Shown here: positions 49,449 through 58,033 of the stretch, piece after piece
How positions within the stretch are numbered: position 1 is the stretch's first letter
Layout: each line of letters begins with the position of its first letter
Assembly (NCBI RefSeq): GCF_003001935.1
Contig: NZ_PVNG01000029.1
Span: 1 to 64,000 of the forward strand
Direction of reading: 5' to 3'
DNA length: 64,000 nucleotides
Source of the DNA: Nonomuraea fuscirosea
Lineage (GTDB): Bacteria > Actinomycetota > Actinomycetes > Streptosporangiales > Streptosporangiaceae
Notes under the pieces: model-generated
Database searches by the model: none
Seen by the model: only the letters and a program-made list of their open reading frames with translations
What the model was told of the DNA's origin: nothing
Program-made: the position numbers and the translations under genes

Positions 49449-51236
49449 ATGGGCTCCCTCGTGCTCGTCCCGCGCCTGGTCCTGGCCGACGTGCGCCGGC
49501 ACCGGCTCCAGGCGGCGATGCTGCTGCTCGCGGTGACCGTGGCCACCGCCACGATGGCCCTCGGCCTGTCGCTGAACGGCGTCAGCGACGCGCTGTACGA
49601 GCAGACCCGCGCGGCCACTGCCGGACCGGACGTGGTGGTGCTCTCCGGCGAGCCGGGTCCCGCCGCGACCTCGGCCCTGTCCTCCCTGGCGCGGGCCCCC
49701 GAGGTCACCGCCCACCACGGCCCCTACCGCATCGTCTACGCCGACCTGGCCGTGCACGGCCGCACCTCCAACGTGGTGGTGCACGGCTTCGCCGAGAAGC
49801 CGGGCGCGGTCAACCGCCCGCTCACGACCTCGGGCCACTGGGTACGCCCCGGCGGCACCGTACTCGAACGCGGCTTCGCCACCGCGCTCGGCGTCGGCGT
49901 CGGCGACCGCGTCACCATCGCCGGCCGCTCGTACCCCGTCGTCGGGATCGCCGTCACCGCGGCCACCTCCGTCTACCCCGGCGCGGCCCAGATCGGCCCC
50001 GGCGGCGCGGGCAGCGACTACAGCGGCCTGGCCTGGATGACCCGGCCGGACGCCAAGGCGCTGGCCTCGGCCCATGACCTGCCGGTGACCGTCGCCCTCG
50101 ACCTCGCGCTGCGCGACCCCGCCCGCGCCGACGCCTTCCGCGAGGCCCACCGCGACCCCGATCTGCGGCTCACCTTCCGCTCCTGGCGGTTCACCGCCGC
50201 CCAGGATCTGAACCTGCTCAAGGACAGCCAGCCGATCCTCATCGTCGGAAGCTGGCTGATCGGCTTCCTGGCGATCACCGGGGTGGCGGCGCTGGCCGCC
50301 GGGCGCGCCGCCGAGCAGACACGCAGGGCCGGGCTGCTCAAGGCCGTCGGCGCCGGCCCCGGCCTGATCGCCACCGTGCTGCTCACCGAATACCTGGCCC
50401 TGGCGCTGGCCGGCGACGCGCTGGGGCTGCTGATCGCCCAGCTGAGCGTGCCCGCCATCGCCAGCCCCACCGACAGCCGGATCGGCGACGCGGCCGGGCC
50501 GGGCACCGCCGCCGTCGTCACCGCGACGCTGCTCGCCGTGGCGGTGGCGGTGCTGTCCACGCTGCGCCCGACGCTGCGGGCCAGGCGCACGGCGACCGTC
50601 ACGGCGCTGACCGCCACCGCCCATCGGCCCCGCCACCGTCCCCGGCTCACCGCGCTGTCCGCGCTGCTGCCCACGCCGCTCCTGCTCGGGCTGCGGCTGA
50701 CCGCCCGCCGGCCGGGCCGCGCCGTGCTGCAGGCGTGCTCCACCGCCACCACAGTGATCGCGATCGTCGCCCTGCTCACCCTCCACGCCCAGACGGAGCG
50801 GGGGTACGGCCTGGGCGGCTCCTCCGTCCTGCCCAACCTGCGGGGCGAGCACGACCGCCGGCTCATGCTCGCCGTCGCCGTCCTGCTCATCACGCTCGCC
50901 GTGGTGAACACCGTCACGTTCACCTGGACCACCGCCATGGAGGCCGAGGCGAACATGGCCGTCGCGCGCACGCTCGGCGCCACCCCCGGCCAGATCACGG
51001 CCGGGCTGTCGGCCGCGCAGCTCCTGCCCACCCTGCCCGGCGCCGTCCTCGGCGTCCCGCTGGGCGACGGCCTGCTCTCCCTCTTCGCCGCCAGGAACGC
51101 GGTGCAGGCGCCCTCGTCCTGGCTGCTCGCGGCGGTGCTCGCGACCCTCGTGGCCACGGCCGCGCTCACCGCCCTGCCCGCCCGCCTGGCGGCCCGCCGC
51201 CCCGTGGCGCGGGCACTCAGCGCGGAAGCCGCCTGA
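49449..51236 (+). CDS. FtsX-like ABC transporter permease
   Basis: A 595-aa membrane protein. N-terminal helix (AAMLLLAVTVATATMALGLS), a large extracytoplasmic domain (~45-250), an FtsX three-helix block (LIGFLAITGVAALAAGR, LKAVGAGPGLIATVLLTEYL), a second central helix region and a C-terminal FtsX block with VARTLGATPGQITAGL. The mechanotransmission-type architecture fits MacB-like systems. ATG 49449 follows GGGGGAC. It pairs with the ATPase at 48700. Confidence 0.88.
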   Translation: MGSLVLVPRLVLADVRRHRLQAAMLLLAVTVATATMALGLSLNGVSDALYEQTRAATAGPDVVVLSGEPGPAATSALSSLARAPEVTAHHGPYRIVYADLAVHGRTSNVVVHGFAEKPGAVNRPLTTSGHWVRPGGTVLERGFATALGVGVGDRVTIAGRSYPVVGIAVTAATSVYPGAAQIGPGGAGSDYSGLAWMTRPDAKALASAHDLPVTVALDLALRDPARADAFREAHRDPDLRLTFRSWRFTAAQDLNLLKDSQPILIVGSWLIGFLAITGVAALAAGRAAEQTRRAGLLKAVGAGPGLIATVLLTEYLALALAGDALGLLIAQLSVPAIASPTDSRIGDAAGPGTAAVVTATLLAVAVAVLSTLRPTLRARRTATVTALTATAHRPRHRPRLTALSALLPTPLLLGLRLTARRPGRAVLQACSTATTVIAIVALLTLHAQTERGYGLGGSSVLPNLRGEHDRRLMLAVAVLLITLAVVNTVTFTWTTAMEAEANMAVARTLGATPGQITAGLSAAQLLPTLPGAVLGVPLGDGLLSLFAARNAVQAPSSWLLAAVLATLVATAALTALPARLAARRPVARALSAEAA

Positions 51237-51270
51237 CCGCCGCACGCGCACAGGGCAGGGCGGGCCCAGG

Positions 51271-51295
51271 GGATGAACCCGGGATCGCTGGGTAT
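51271..51295 (+). promoter_or_regulatory. Sigma-B-like promoter
   Basis: GGAT-N15-GGGTAT matches the GNNT-N14-16-GGGTAY pattern described for Streptomyces sigma-B. It is overlapped by an inverted repeat GGGATGAA (51270-51277) / TTCATCCC (51302-51309). It would drive a short leader and the DUF3040 gene. Confidence 0.4.
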
Positions 51296-51366
51296 GCAGC
51301 ATTCATCCCGGTGAGGAGAACGCACTGATCGATGATGATCCGTGCCCTCACCCCCGTTCGTCGCCG

Positions 51367-51492
51367 GTGACCGAGCCTGATCGGACTGAGCCCGATCGGA
51401 TTGAGCCCGATACGACTGGGCCTGATGGGACGGAGCCTGATGTGACGACGACCAGACCCGGCGACCGGCCGCCGTCCCCCTCGTTCAGCTGA
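51367..51492 (+). CDS. Short repeat ORF (EPDxT pentapeptides)
   Basis: GTG 51367 opens a 41-codon ORF made of five pentapeptide units (EPDRT, EPDRI, EPDTT, GPDGT, EPDVT) and a Pro/Ser tail. Its GTG overlaps the stop of a 12-codon ORF (51332-51370, MMIRALTPVRRR) that has GAGGAG upstream. Translation is possible but not demonstrated; the DUF3040 gene follows 15 bp later. Confidence 0.3.
   Translation: MTEPDRTEPDRIEPDTTGPDGTEPDVTTTRPGDRPPSPSFS
51373..51447 (+). repeat. 15-bp tandem repeat, five units
   Basis: Units start at 51373, 51388, 51403, 51418 and 51433, consensus GAGCC(T/C)GATCGGACT. The third codon of each unit stays GAT, while other positions vary, so selection for an Asp-containing peptide cannot be excluded. 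Confidence 0.8.
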
Positions 51493-51507
51493 CGCGGGTG
51501 CCGGGCG

Positions 51508-51942
51508 ATGGACCTGTCGGACCGCGAACGCCGGATCCTGGGCGAGATCGAACAGGAACTCCGCCGCGGCGACCGTGCCTTCGTCCGCCGCATCGAGTCG
51601 CTCAACGCCGCCTGCCGCCGGACAGGGGCGCAACGCTACGCCGCCCACACCACCTGGCGCGAGCTCTGTTGCGTGCTGCTGCTGGCCCTCGCCCTGGCCG
51701 CGCTGGCCGTGCTCCTGGTCCTGTCCGCCGGCGGCGCCCGCGCTCCCGCGCCGCCGCGCGTGCCCGCGCCGAGCCACGCCCTGGCACCGATGCCCGCGCT
51801 CAGGCCCGTCTCCCGCGCCCGCTCGGACTCCGCGTGCACCCATGAGCGGAACCGGGCGGAAACCGGGGCATGCCGTGATCCTTACCGAATGCGGAGCTTT
51901 CGGCGAGAGCGGGCAGAGGTTCGTCCGGGAAGTCTCGGGTAG
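51508..51942 (+). CDS. DUF3040-type membrane protein
   Basis: A 144-aa protein. The N-terminal LSDRERRILGEIEQELRRGD is the hallmark of actinobacterial DUF3040 proteins. A single strong helix (LCCVLLLALALAALAVLLVL, ~53-72) follows. The Pro/Ala/Arg-rich tail after it varies within the family. Function unknown; the family is often stress-induced. A sigma-B-like promoter lies 213 bp upstream. A second one overlaps the gene's 3' end and serves the next gene. Confidence 0.75.
   Translation: MDLSDRERRILGEIEQELRRGDRAFVRRIESLNAACRRTGAQRYAAHTTWRELCCVLLLALALAALAVLLVLSAGGARAPAPPRVPAPSHALAPMPALRPVSRARSDSACTHERNRAETGACRDPYRMRSFRRERAEVRPGSLG
51919..51942 (+). promoter_or_regulatory. Sigma-B-like promoter of the ferritin-like gene
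   Basis: GTTC-N14-GGGTAG resembles actinobacterial stress-sigma promoters. It ends 47 bp upstream of the ferritin-like gene start and overlaps the DUF3040 3' end. Confidence 0.4.
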
Positions 51943-51989
51943 GCGGGCGGACCGCGGTTTTCCGGACGAGCGCGAAGGAGCGCATGCAC

Positions 51990-53192
51990 ATGACCTTCAA
52001 TCCGTTGCGGGAACGAGGCATCCCGCTGGACAAGCAGCTACGGAACTGGCGCGAGCTGAACGTCGTCCCGATCGATCCCGATCACGCCGATCCGTACACC
52101 AGGTGCCGGATCATCACGATGAACGGGATCGAGGTGGAGGCGATCATGTTCAGCCACCACCTGGCCCGCCACTGCCCGGATCTGGAGATCAAGCAGCAAC
52201 TGGCCCGGGTGCGCTACATCGAGGCGCAGCAGCAGAAGGTGGTCAACTGGCTGCTGCCCGGGGTGTCCTCGGTGCTGGAGACCACGATCGCCTACGAGCA
52301 GGTGGCCGTCGACCTGACCGCCTGGGTGGCGCGGATGGAGCCGGACTCCTACCTCAAGCAGGCCTACCAGTTCGGCGTGCTGGAGGACTTCGACCACCTC
52401 TACCGGTACGCCAACCTGTACGAGATGATCGAGCACCGCAAGGCGGAGAAGATCGTCGACGGGCTGACCGAGGTGATGCCGGGCCGGCCGACGTACCTGC
52501 ATCACCGCAACCCCATCGACAACGTGCGCGAGCCCTACGACCGCTCCAGCACGGCGCCGATCTCCAAGCTGCACGCGCTGACGATCATGTCGGCCGAGCA
52601 GCAGACGATGAACTTCTACATGAACGTCGGCCCGACCGCGATGGAGCCGATCGCCCGGCAGCTGTACCAGGAGATCGGGCTGATCGAGGAGGAGCACGTC
52701 ACCCACTACGAGTCGCTGGTCGACCCGGGCGAGAGCTGGTGGGAGATGCTGCTCAACCACGAGTACAACGAGTGCTACCTGTACCACTCGTTCATGGAGA
52801 CCGAGTCCGACCCCAAGGTCAAGGCGATCTGGGAGCTGCACCTGAACATGGAGCTGGAGCACCTGCGCCTGGCCGCCGAGCTGTTCAAGCGGCTCGACGG
52901 CCGCGACCCGGAGCAGGTCTGCGCGCCGGAGCTGCCGGCGCCGGTGACGTTCGAGCCGAACAAGGCCTATCTGCGTGAGCTGCTGTCCACCCAGATCGAC
53001 ATCACCACGCTGGGCACCGGTTACGTGCAGGAGGCCCACGAACGCTTCGAGAAGATGCAGGAAGCCCTCATGGGCGGCGAAGTGGCCCCCTCGGAGCGGG
53101 TCATCGACGACAACCGGGCCGTCTCCGGTCACGAGTACCGGCTGCAGACCGAGGGCGAGCACCCGGTCCACAGCCTGGCCGCCAACCGCTGA
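51990..53192 (+). CDS. Ferritin-like (diiron-type) helical protein
   Basis: A 400-aa, mostly helical cytosolic protein. Two ExxH-type segments (IEEEHVTHYESL, MELEHLRLAAELF), with further Glu in SAEQQTMNFY and AYEQVAVDL, fit a ferritin-like four-helix bundle with a dimetal site, perhaps duplicated. Residues ~300-400 form a separate tail. Reaction unknown; oxygenase, oxidase or manganese-catalase-like roles are open. ATG 51990 has AAGGAG nine bases upstream; ATG 51984 is too close. The gene is upstream of an orphan cytochrome b. Confidence 0.65.
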   Translation: MTFNPLRERGIPLDKQLRNWRELNVVPIDPDHADPYTRCRIITMNGIEVEAIMFSHHLARHCPDLEIKQQLARVRYIEAQQQKVVNWLLPGVSSVLETTIAYEQVAVDLTAWVARMEPDSYLKQAYQFGVLEDFDHLYRYANLYEMIEHRKAEKIVDGLTEVMPGRPTYLHHRNPIDNVREPYDRSSTAPISKLHALTIMSAEQQTMNFYMNVGPTAMEPIARQLYQEIGLIEEEHVTHYESLVDPGESWWEMLLNHEYNECYLYHSFMETESDPKVKAIWELHLNMELEHLRLAAELFKRLDGRDPEQVCAPELPAPVTFEPNKAYLRELLSTQIDITTLGTGYVQEAHERFEKMQEALMGGEVAPSERVIDDNRAVSGHEYRLQTEGEHPVHSLAANR

Positions 53193-53208
53193 CCCAGCCG
53201 GCCCCGAC

Positions 53209-53231
53209 CCGCCTCCCCGCCCGGGAGGCGG
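53209..53231 (+). terminator. Hairpin terminator after the ferritin-like gene
   Basis: Nine-bp perfect stem CCGCCTCCC/GGGAGGCGG (53209-53217 with 53223-53231), 5-nt loop, 17 bp past the stop. It separates the ferritin-like gene from cytochrome b, although partial readthrough is possible. Confidence 0.65.
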
Positions 53232-53336
53232 CGTCCCGGTGATCATCGCCATCTCAGCACGCACGGGAAACGCCGGTTCGCGGCTCTGACAAGGGGGGTT
53301 GTCCGAGCCGCGGGGCCGTCGCGCGGAAGGTCACGC

Positions 53337-54980
53337 ATGAGCACACCGCCGAGATTCATCAGCGGGCCGAGCAGGTATCTCGACGACCGCCTGGGGGCGG
53401 CCGGCTTCTTCAAGCGCAACCTGCGCAAGATCTTCCCGGACCACTGGACGTTCCTGCTGGGCGAGATCGCGCTCTACTCGTTCATCATCCTGCTGCTGAC
53501 TGGAACGTTCCTCACCTTCTGGTTCGAGCCGGGCATGGGGCACGTGGTGTACGACGGCTCGTACGCTCCGCTCCAAGGCGTGGAGATGTCCGACGCGTAC
53601 GCCTCGGCGCTGCGGATCAGCTTCGACGTGCGCGGCGGCCTGCTGATCCGGCAGATCCACCACTGGGCCGCGCTGCTGTTCACCGCCGGCCTGGTCGTGC
53701 ACATGCTGCGGATCTTCTTCACCGGCGCCTACCGCAGACCGCGCGAGATCAACTGGCTGATCGGCATCGCGCTGTTCGCGCTGTCGCTGTTCGAGGGGCT
53801 CACCGGCTACTCGCTGCCCGACGACCTGCTGTCGGGCGCGGGCCTGCGCATCACCCAGGGCGTGCTGCTGTCGATCCCGCTGATCGGCACGTACCTGTCG
53901 TTCTTCCTCTTCGGCGGCGAGTATCCCGGCGAGGACGTCATCCCGCGCTTCTTCACGCTGCACATCCTGCTGATCCCGGGCATCCTGCTGGCGCTGATCA
54001 CCGCGCACCTCGTGCTGATGTGGGTGCAGAAGCACACGCAGATGCCGGGCAAGGGGCGCACGGAGAAGAACGTGGTGGGCGCCCCGCTGCTGCCGGCCTT
54101 CATGGCCAAGTCGGGGGCGTACCTGATGTTCACGGCCGCCGTCACGGCCGGGCTCGCGACCTTCACCCAGATCAACCCGATCTGGCTGTTCGGCCCCTAC
54201 ACCCCGGCCGACATCTCCGCCGGCTCCCAGCCGGACTGGTACATGGGCTTCCTGGAAGGCTCGCTGCGGCTCATGCCGTCCTGGGAGATCAACCTCTTCG
54301 GCACCGCCCACGCCGGCACGGTGCCGCTGAGCGTGCTCATCCCGGCGCTGCTGCCCCTGGGGCTGATCATCACCGGGCTGGTGCTCTTCCCGTTCCTGGA
54401 ACAGTGGGTCACCGGCGACCGGCGCGAGCACCACATCGCCGACCGCCCGCGCAACAACCCGCACCGCACCGCGATCGGCATCACCGCCATCACCTTCTAC
54501 GGCCTGCTCTGGCTGATGGGCGCCAACGACCTGATCGCGGCCAACTTCCACGTCAGCCTCAACTGGACGACGTACATCGGGCGGGTGCTGATCTTCCTCG
54601 GCCCGGCCCTCGCCTACCTGATCACCTACCGGATGTGCCTGGGCCTGCAGCGCTCCGACGCCGCCACGATCGGCCACGGCGTCGAGTCGGGCGTGATCAA
54701 GCGCCTGCCGCACGGCGAGTTCGTCGAGATCCACGCGGCGCCATCGGAGGACATCGAAGCCCACCTGGAGGGCAAGACCCCGGTGCCGATGCTGCCGGGC
54801 AGCACCCAGGACGGGGCCGGCGTCCCGCCGAAGACCGCCAGGGGCCCGCTCGGCCGGCTCCGCCTCAAGATGAGCCGCGCCTACGGCGGGGAGAAGATCC
54901 CCCTGGACGGCGAGCACGACGGGCACCACGACGGCGAGCACGCCAGATCGGGCCCGCCCGCGAAGACCTCACGCGACTGA
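53337..54980 (+). CDS. Orphan QcrB-type cytochrome b
   Basis: A 547-aa membrane protein homologous to the cytochrome b subunit of the actinobacterial bc1 complex. Heme-ligand His pairs lie in QIHHW/LVVHMLR (H108 or H109, H122) and FFTLH/LITAH (H209, H224). The PEWY equivalent is PDWYMGF in the C-terminal domain, so quinol-site elements look intact. A hydrophilic tail ends in a His/Asp/Glu-rich DGEHDGHHDGEH. No qcrA or qcrC (Rieske, cytochrome c) genes adjoin it, unlike the respiratory qcrCAB operon, so this is a second stand-alone copy. ATG follows GCGGAAGG. Confidence 0.85.
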   Translation: MSTPPRFISGPSRYLDDRLGAAGFFKRNLRKIFPDHWTFLLGEIALYSFIILLLTGTFLTFWFEPGMGHVVYDGSYAPLQGVEMSDAYASALRISFDVRGGLLIRQIHHWAALLFTAGLVVHMLRIFFTGAYRRPREINWLIGIALFALSLFEGLTGYSLPDDLLSGAGLRITQGVLLSIPLIGTYLSFFLFGGEYPGEDVIPRFFTLHILLIPGILLALITAHLVLMWVQKHTQMPGKGRTEKNVVGAPLLPAFMAKSGAYLMFTAAVTAGLATFTQINPIWLFGPYTPADISAGSQPDWYMGFLEGSLRLMPSWEINLFGTAHAGTVPLSVLIPALLPLGLIITGLVLFPFLEQWVTGDRREHHIADRPRNNPHRTAIGITAITFYGLLWLMGANDLIAANFHVSLNWTTYIGRVLIFLGPALAYLITYRMCLGLQRSDAATIGHGVESGVIKRLPHGEFVEIHAAPSEDIEAHLEGKTPVPMLPGSTQDGAGVPPKTARGPLGRLRLKMSRAYGGEKIPLDGEHDGHHDGEHARSGPPAKTSRD

Positions 54981-55043
54981 CGCCCGGAGCCGGGGCCTCG
55001 TCCGCGCCGGATTGCCGGGGCGGACGAGGGGCAGGTGGGCGGG

Positions 55044-55760
55044 ATGAGAGCTCCACCGTCGCCCCGTGTCGGGCTTCCGGTGATGTACCACCGGTGGGAG
55101 CGGATGACGTTCGTCCACTGGCGCTACCGGCCGGAGCAGGTGCAGGCGCTGCTGCCCGCGCAGCTGTCGGTGGAGAGCTTCGACGGCGCGGCCTGGGTGG
55201 GGCTCACTCCGTTCCTCATGCGCGGGGTACGGGTGCCGGGCACCCCCGCGCTGCCGTGGCTGTCCACGTTCCCCGAGACGAACCTGCGCACCTATGTACG
55301 GGACGCGCGAGGACGTACCGGCATCTGGTTCTTCTCCCTGGACGCCGGCCGCCTGCCCGCCACACTCGGTGGCCGGGCCGGCTACGGGCTGCCCTACTTC
55401 TGGTCCGGAATGTCGGTGGAGGCGAGGAACGGCCGCACTGACTACCGGTGCCGCCGGCGACTGCCGGGGCCGGCGGGTGCGCGGTGCGACGCGCGGGTCG
55501 AGATCGGCGTGCCGCTGCTGGAGCGGGAACGCGACGAGCTCGCCCACTTCCTGACCGCCCGGTTCCGGCTGTTCAGCATCGTGGCCGGACGGCTGGCCGC
55601 CGCGCGGGTGGAACACCCGCCGTGGCCGCTGCACCACGCCCATCTCGACGGCCTGGACCAGAATCTGGTCCAGGCCGCGGGCCTGCCGGCTCCCGCGGGG
55701 CGGCCCGCGCTGCACGCCTCGCCCGGGGTGCCGGTCAGGGTGGGCATGTGGAGCTGGTGA
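55044..55760 (+). CDS. DUF2071 (YqjF-like) protein
   Basis: A 238-aa cytosolic protein. Family markers: MTFVHWRYRPEQVQALLP near the N-terminus, DGAAWVGLTPFLMRGVR, FPETNLRTYVRD, and IWFFSLDAGRLPA. YqjF-like proteins have an acetoacetate-decarboxylase-like fold; no function is established for most. ATG 55044 is preferred over a GTG at 55035. It follows cytochrome b by 63 bp and may be cotranscribed. Confidence 0.82.
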   Translation: MRAPPSPRVGLPVMYHRWERMTFVHWRYRPEQVQALLPAQLSVESFDGAAWVGLTPFLMRGVRVPGTPALPWLSTFPETNLRTYVRDARGRTGIWFFSLDAGRLPATLGGRAGYGLPYFWSGMSVEARNGRTDYRCRRRLPGPAGARCDARVEIGVPLLERERDELAHFLTARFRLFSIVAGRLAAARVEHPPWPLHHAHLDGLDQNLVQAAGLPAPAGRPALHASPGVPVRVGMWSW

Positions 55761-55920
55761 CCGCCGGAAGCGCGCGCCGTACATCTTCTCCCGCCGCCCG
55801 CTCCTTGTTATGGGCCGCCATTCCGGGGCAATCGGGTTCAGGCCGACACATATGCCACGCAACGTATTGCCCTGACGACGGGTCGTACAGCCCAAGCGAC
55901 GACGATCATGAGGACGACGT

Positions 55921-56802
55921 ATGCACACCGACAAGTACGCCCGCGCGCTCGGGTGGGTCAGTCTCGCGTTGGGAGCGGCGCAACTGACGATGCCCCGCAC
56001 GATCACCCGCCTGAGCGGCCTGGACGACGCCCCGGCCGCCGCGACGATCACCCGGCTGGTGGGCGGGCGTGAGCTGCTGCACGCGGCCATGCTGCTGGGC
56101 GGCCGCAGCCCCGCTCAGTGGGCGTGGACGAGGGTCGCGGGCGACACGATGGACCTGGCCCTGCTCGGCGGGGCGATGCGGAACCGCGAGGGCGCCCGGC
56201 GCCGCCGGGCGGGCGCCGCGCTGGCGGTGGTGAGCGCCCTCACCGCGCTCGACACCGTGTGCGCCGCCGGCGCCCGCAGGCGGCCGCAGGGCCCTGCGGA
56301 AGTGCGGGCCTCGATCACGGTCAACCGGCCCAGGGACGAGGTCTACCGGTTCTGGCGGGACCTGGAGAACCTGCCGGCGTTCATGATCCACCTGGAGTCG
56401 GTGCGCGAGCTCGACGAGCGCCGCTCGCGCTGGCAGGCCAAGGGCCTCGTCTGGGAGGCCGAGATCACGGACGAGCGGGCCGGCGAGCACCTCGTGTGGG
56501 GTTCGGCGCGCGGCTCCGGCGTCGAGGCCGGCGGCGCCGTCACCTTCACCGACGGGCCAGGAGGCCGCGGCACGGTCGTGGACGTCGTCCTGCGCTTCGG
56601 CATGCCGGGCGGCGTGCTCGGCGCCGCCGTCGCGCGGCTCATCGGCGAGCATCCCGAGCAGCAGATCCGCGACGACCTGCGCCGCTTCAAGCAGATCATG
56701 GAGACCGGCGAGGTGCTGCGCTCGGAGGGCAGCCCCGAGGGCACCTACGCCGTCCGCCAGCGCGGGCAGCGCCCCGCCCAGCCCGTGGGAGGCCGGCCAT
56801 GA
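55921..56802 (+). CDS. SRPBCC-domain membrane protein (polyketide cyclase-like)
   Basis: A 293-aa protein. The N-terminal ~110 residues contain hydrophobic helices of a membrane or DUF4267-like domain (ALGWVSLALGAAQLTMP, GRELLHAAMLLGG). Residues ~135-265 form an SRPBCC/START-like domain: ITVNRPRDEVYRFWRDLENL, HLVWGSARGSGVEAGG, HPEQQIRDDLRRFKQIMETG. It would bind a hydrophobic ligand. ATG 55921 follows GAGGACG. The stop overlaps the alcohol dehydrogenase ATG (ATGA). Confidence 0.8.
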   Translation: MHTDKYARALGWVSLALGAAQLTMPRTITRLSGLDDAPAAATITRLVGGRELLHAAMLLGGRSPAQWAWTRVAGDTMDLALLGGAMRNREGARRRRAGAALAVVSALTALDTVCAAGARRRPQGPAEVRASITVNRPRDEVYRFWRDLENLPAFMIHLESVRELDERRSRWQAKGLVWEAEITDERAGEHLVWGSARGSGVEAGGAVTFTDGPGGRGTVVDVVLRFGMPGGVLGAAVARLIGEHPEQQIRDDLRRFKQIMETGEVLRSEGSPEGTYAVRQRGQRPAQPVGGRP

Positions 56803-57968
56803 AGGCCAACTGTTTCGCCGGTCGCAACACCGTCGAGGTCAGGGACGTCCCCGACCCGCGCATCCTCAACGCCCGCGACGCCATCGTGCGCGTCTCGTCC
56901 ACGGCGATCTGCGGCTCCGACCTCCATCTGCTGGACGGCTACATCCCGACCGTCAAGCGAGGCGACATCCTCGGCCACGAGTTCATGGGCGAGGTCGTCG
57001 AGGTCGGTCCGGCGGTGACGAAGCTCAAGGCCGGCGATCGCGTGGTCGTGCCGTTCCCGATCGCCTGCGGCGCCTGCTTCGCCTGCGAGGCGGACCTCTA
57101 CTCGCTCTGCGAGAATTCCAATCCCAACGCCGGCATGGCCGAGAAGCTCATGGGCCACAGCCCGGCCGGCATCTTCGGCTACTCCCACATGCTGGGCGGT
57201 TTCGCCGGCGGGCAGGCCGAGTACGCGCGCGTGCCGTTCGCCGACGTCGGCCCGATCAAGATCGAGGACGACCTGCCGGACGAGAAGGTGCTGTTCCTTT
57301 CCGACGTCCTGCCGACGGGCTTCATGGGCGCCGACATGTGCGACATCAAGCCCGGCGACACGATCGCCGTCTGGGGCGCGGGAGCCGTGGGGCTGCTCGC
57401 CGTGGCCAGCGCCTTCCTGCTGGGAGCCGAGCGGGTCATCTGCGTCGACCGCTACGGCTACCGGCTCAGGAAGGCCCAGGGACTCGGCGCTGAGGTCCTC
57501 GACTACAGCCAGGCCGACGTGCTGGACGCGCTGCGCGACATGACCGGCGGGCGCGGCCCGGACGCCTGTGTCGACGCCGTCGGCATGGAGGCGCACCACC
57601 CCACGCCCGCCATGTACGCCTACGACCGCGCCAAACAGGCCACCCGCCTGGAGACCGACCGGCCGTACGCGCTGCGCGAGGCCATCATGGCCTGCCGCAA
57701 CGGCGGCGTCGTCTCCGTCATCGGCGTCTACGGCGGCATGGTGGACAAGTTCCCGATGGGTTCGGTGATGAACCGGTCGCTGACCATCCGGACCGGGCAG
57801 TGTCACGTCCAGCGCTACCTGGAACCGCTGCTGGGCCGGATCCGCGAGGGCGCGATCGACCCGAGCCTCGTCGTCTCGCACACGCTGCCGCTGGCCGACG
57901 CGCCACGCGCCTTCGAGATGTTCAAGCACAAACAGGACGAGTGCACCAAGGTCGTGCTCAAGCCCTGA
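56799..57968 (+). CDS. Zinc-dependent alcohol dehydrogenase (formaldehyde dehydrogenase-like)
   Basis: A 389-aa MDR-family enzyme. Catalytic Zn ligands in TAICGSDLH and GHEFMG; structural Zn four-Cys lobe CGACFACEADLYSLC; NAD motif VWGAGAVGLLA. The extended form with GVYGGMVDKFPMG and TIRTGQCHV matches the glutathione-independent formaldehyde dehydrogenase/threonine-type subgroup. Translationally coupled to the SRPBCC gene by ATGA. The substrate is unproven; an aldehyde or alcohol delivered by the SRPBCC partner is a guess. Confidence 0.88.
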   Translation: MKANCFAGRNTVEVRDVPDPRILNARDAIVRVSSTAICGSDLHLLDGYIPTVKRGDILGHEFMGEVVEVGPAVTKLKAGDRVVVPFPIACGACFACEADLYSLCENSNPNAGMAEKLMGHSPAGIFGYSHMLGGFAGGQAEYARVPFADVGPIKIEDDLPDEKVLFLSDVLPTGFMGADMCDIKPGDTIAVWGAGAVGLLAVASAFLLGAERVICVDRYGYRLRKAQGLGAEVLDYSQADVLDALRDMTGGRGPDACVDAVGMEAHHPTPAMYAYDRAKQATRLETDRPYALREAIMACRNGGVVSVIGVYGGMVDKFPMGSVMNRSLTIRTGQCHVQRYLEPLLGRIREGAIDPSLVVSHTLPLADAPRAFEMFKHKQDECTKVVLKP

Positions 57969-58033
57969 CCGCCGGAACGATCCGCGGCCGGGCGGCCTCG
58001 TCTCCGCCGCGCGGCGGTGGCGGCGTCGGCCGA

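Noticed and set aside
56118..57968. 616-aa ORF extending the alcohol dehydrogenase upstream
   Set aside because: The upstream part is an Arg-rich shadow of the SRPBCC gene; ATG 56799 overlaps that gene's stop.
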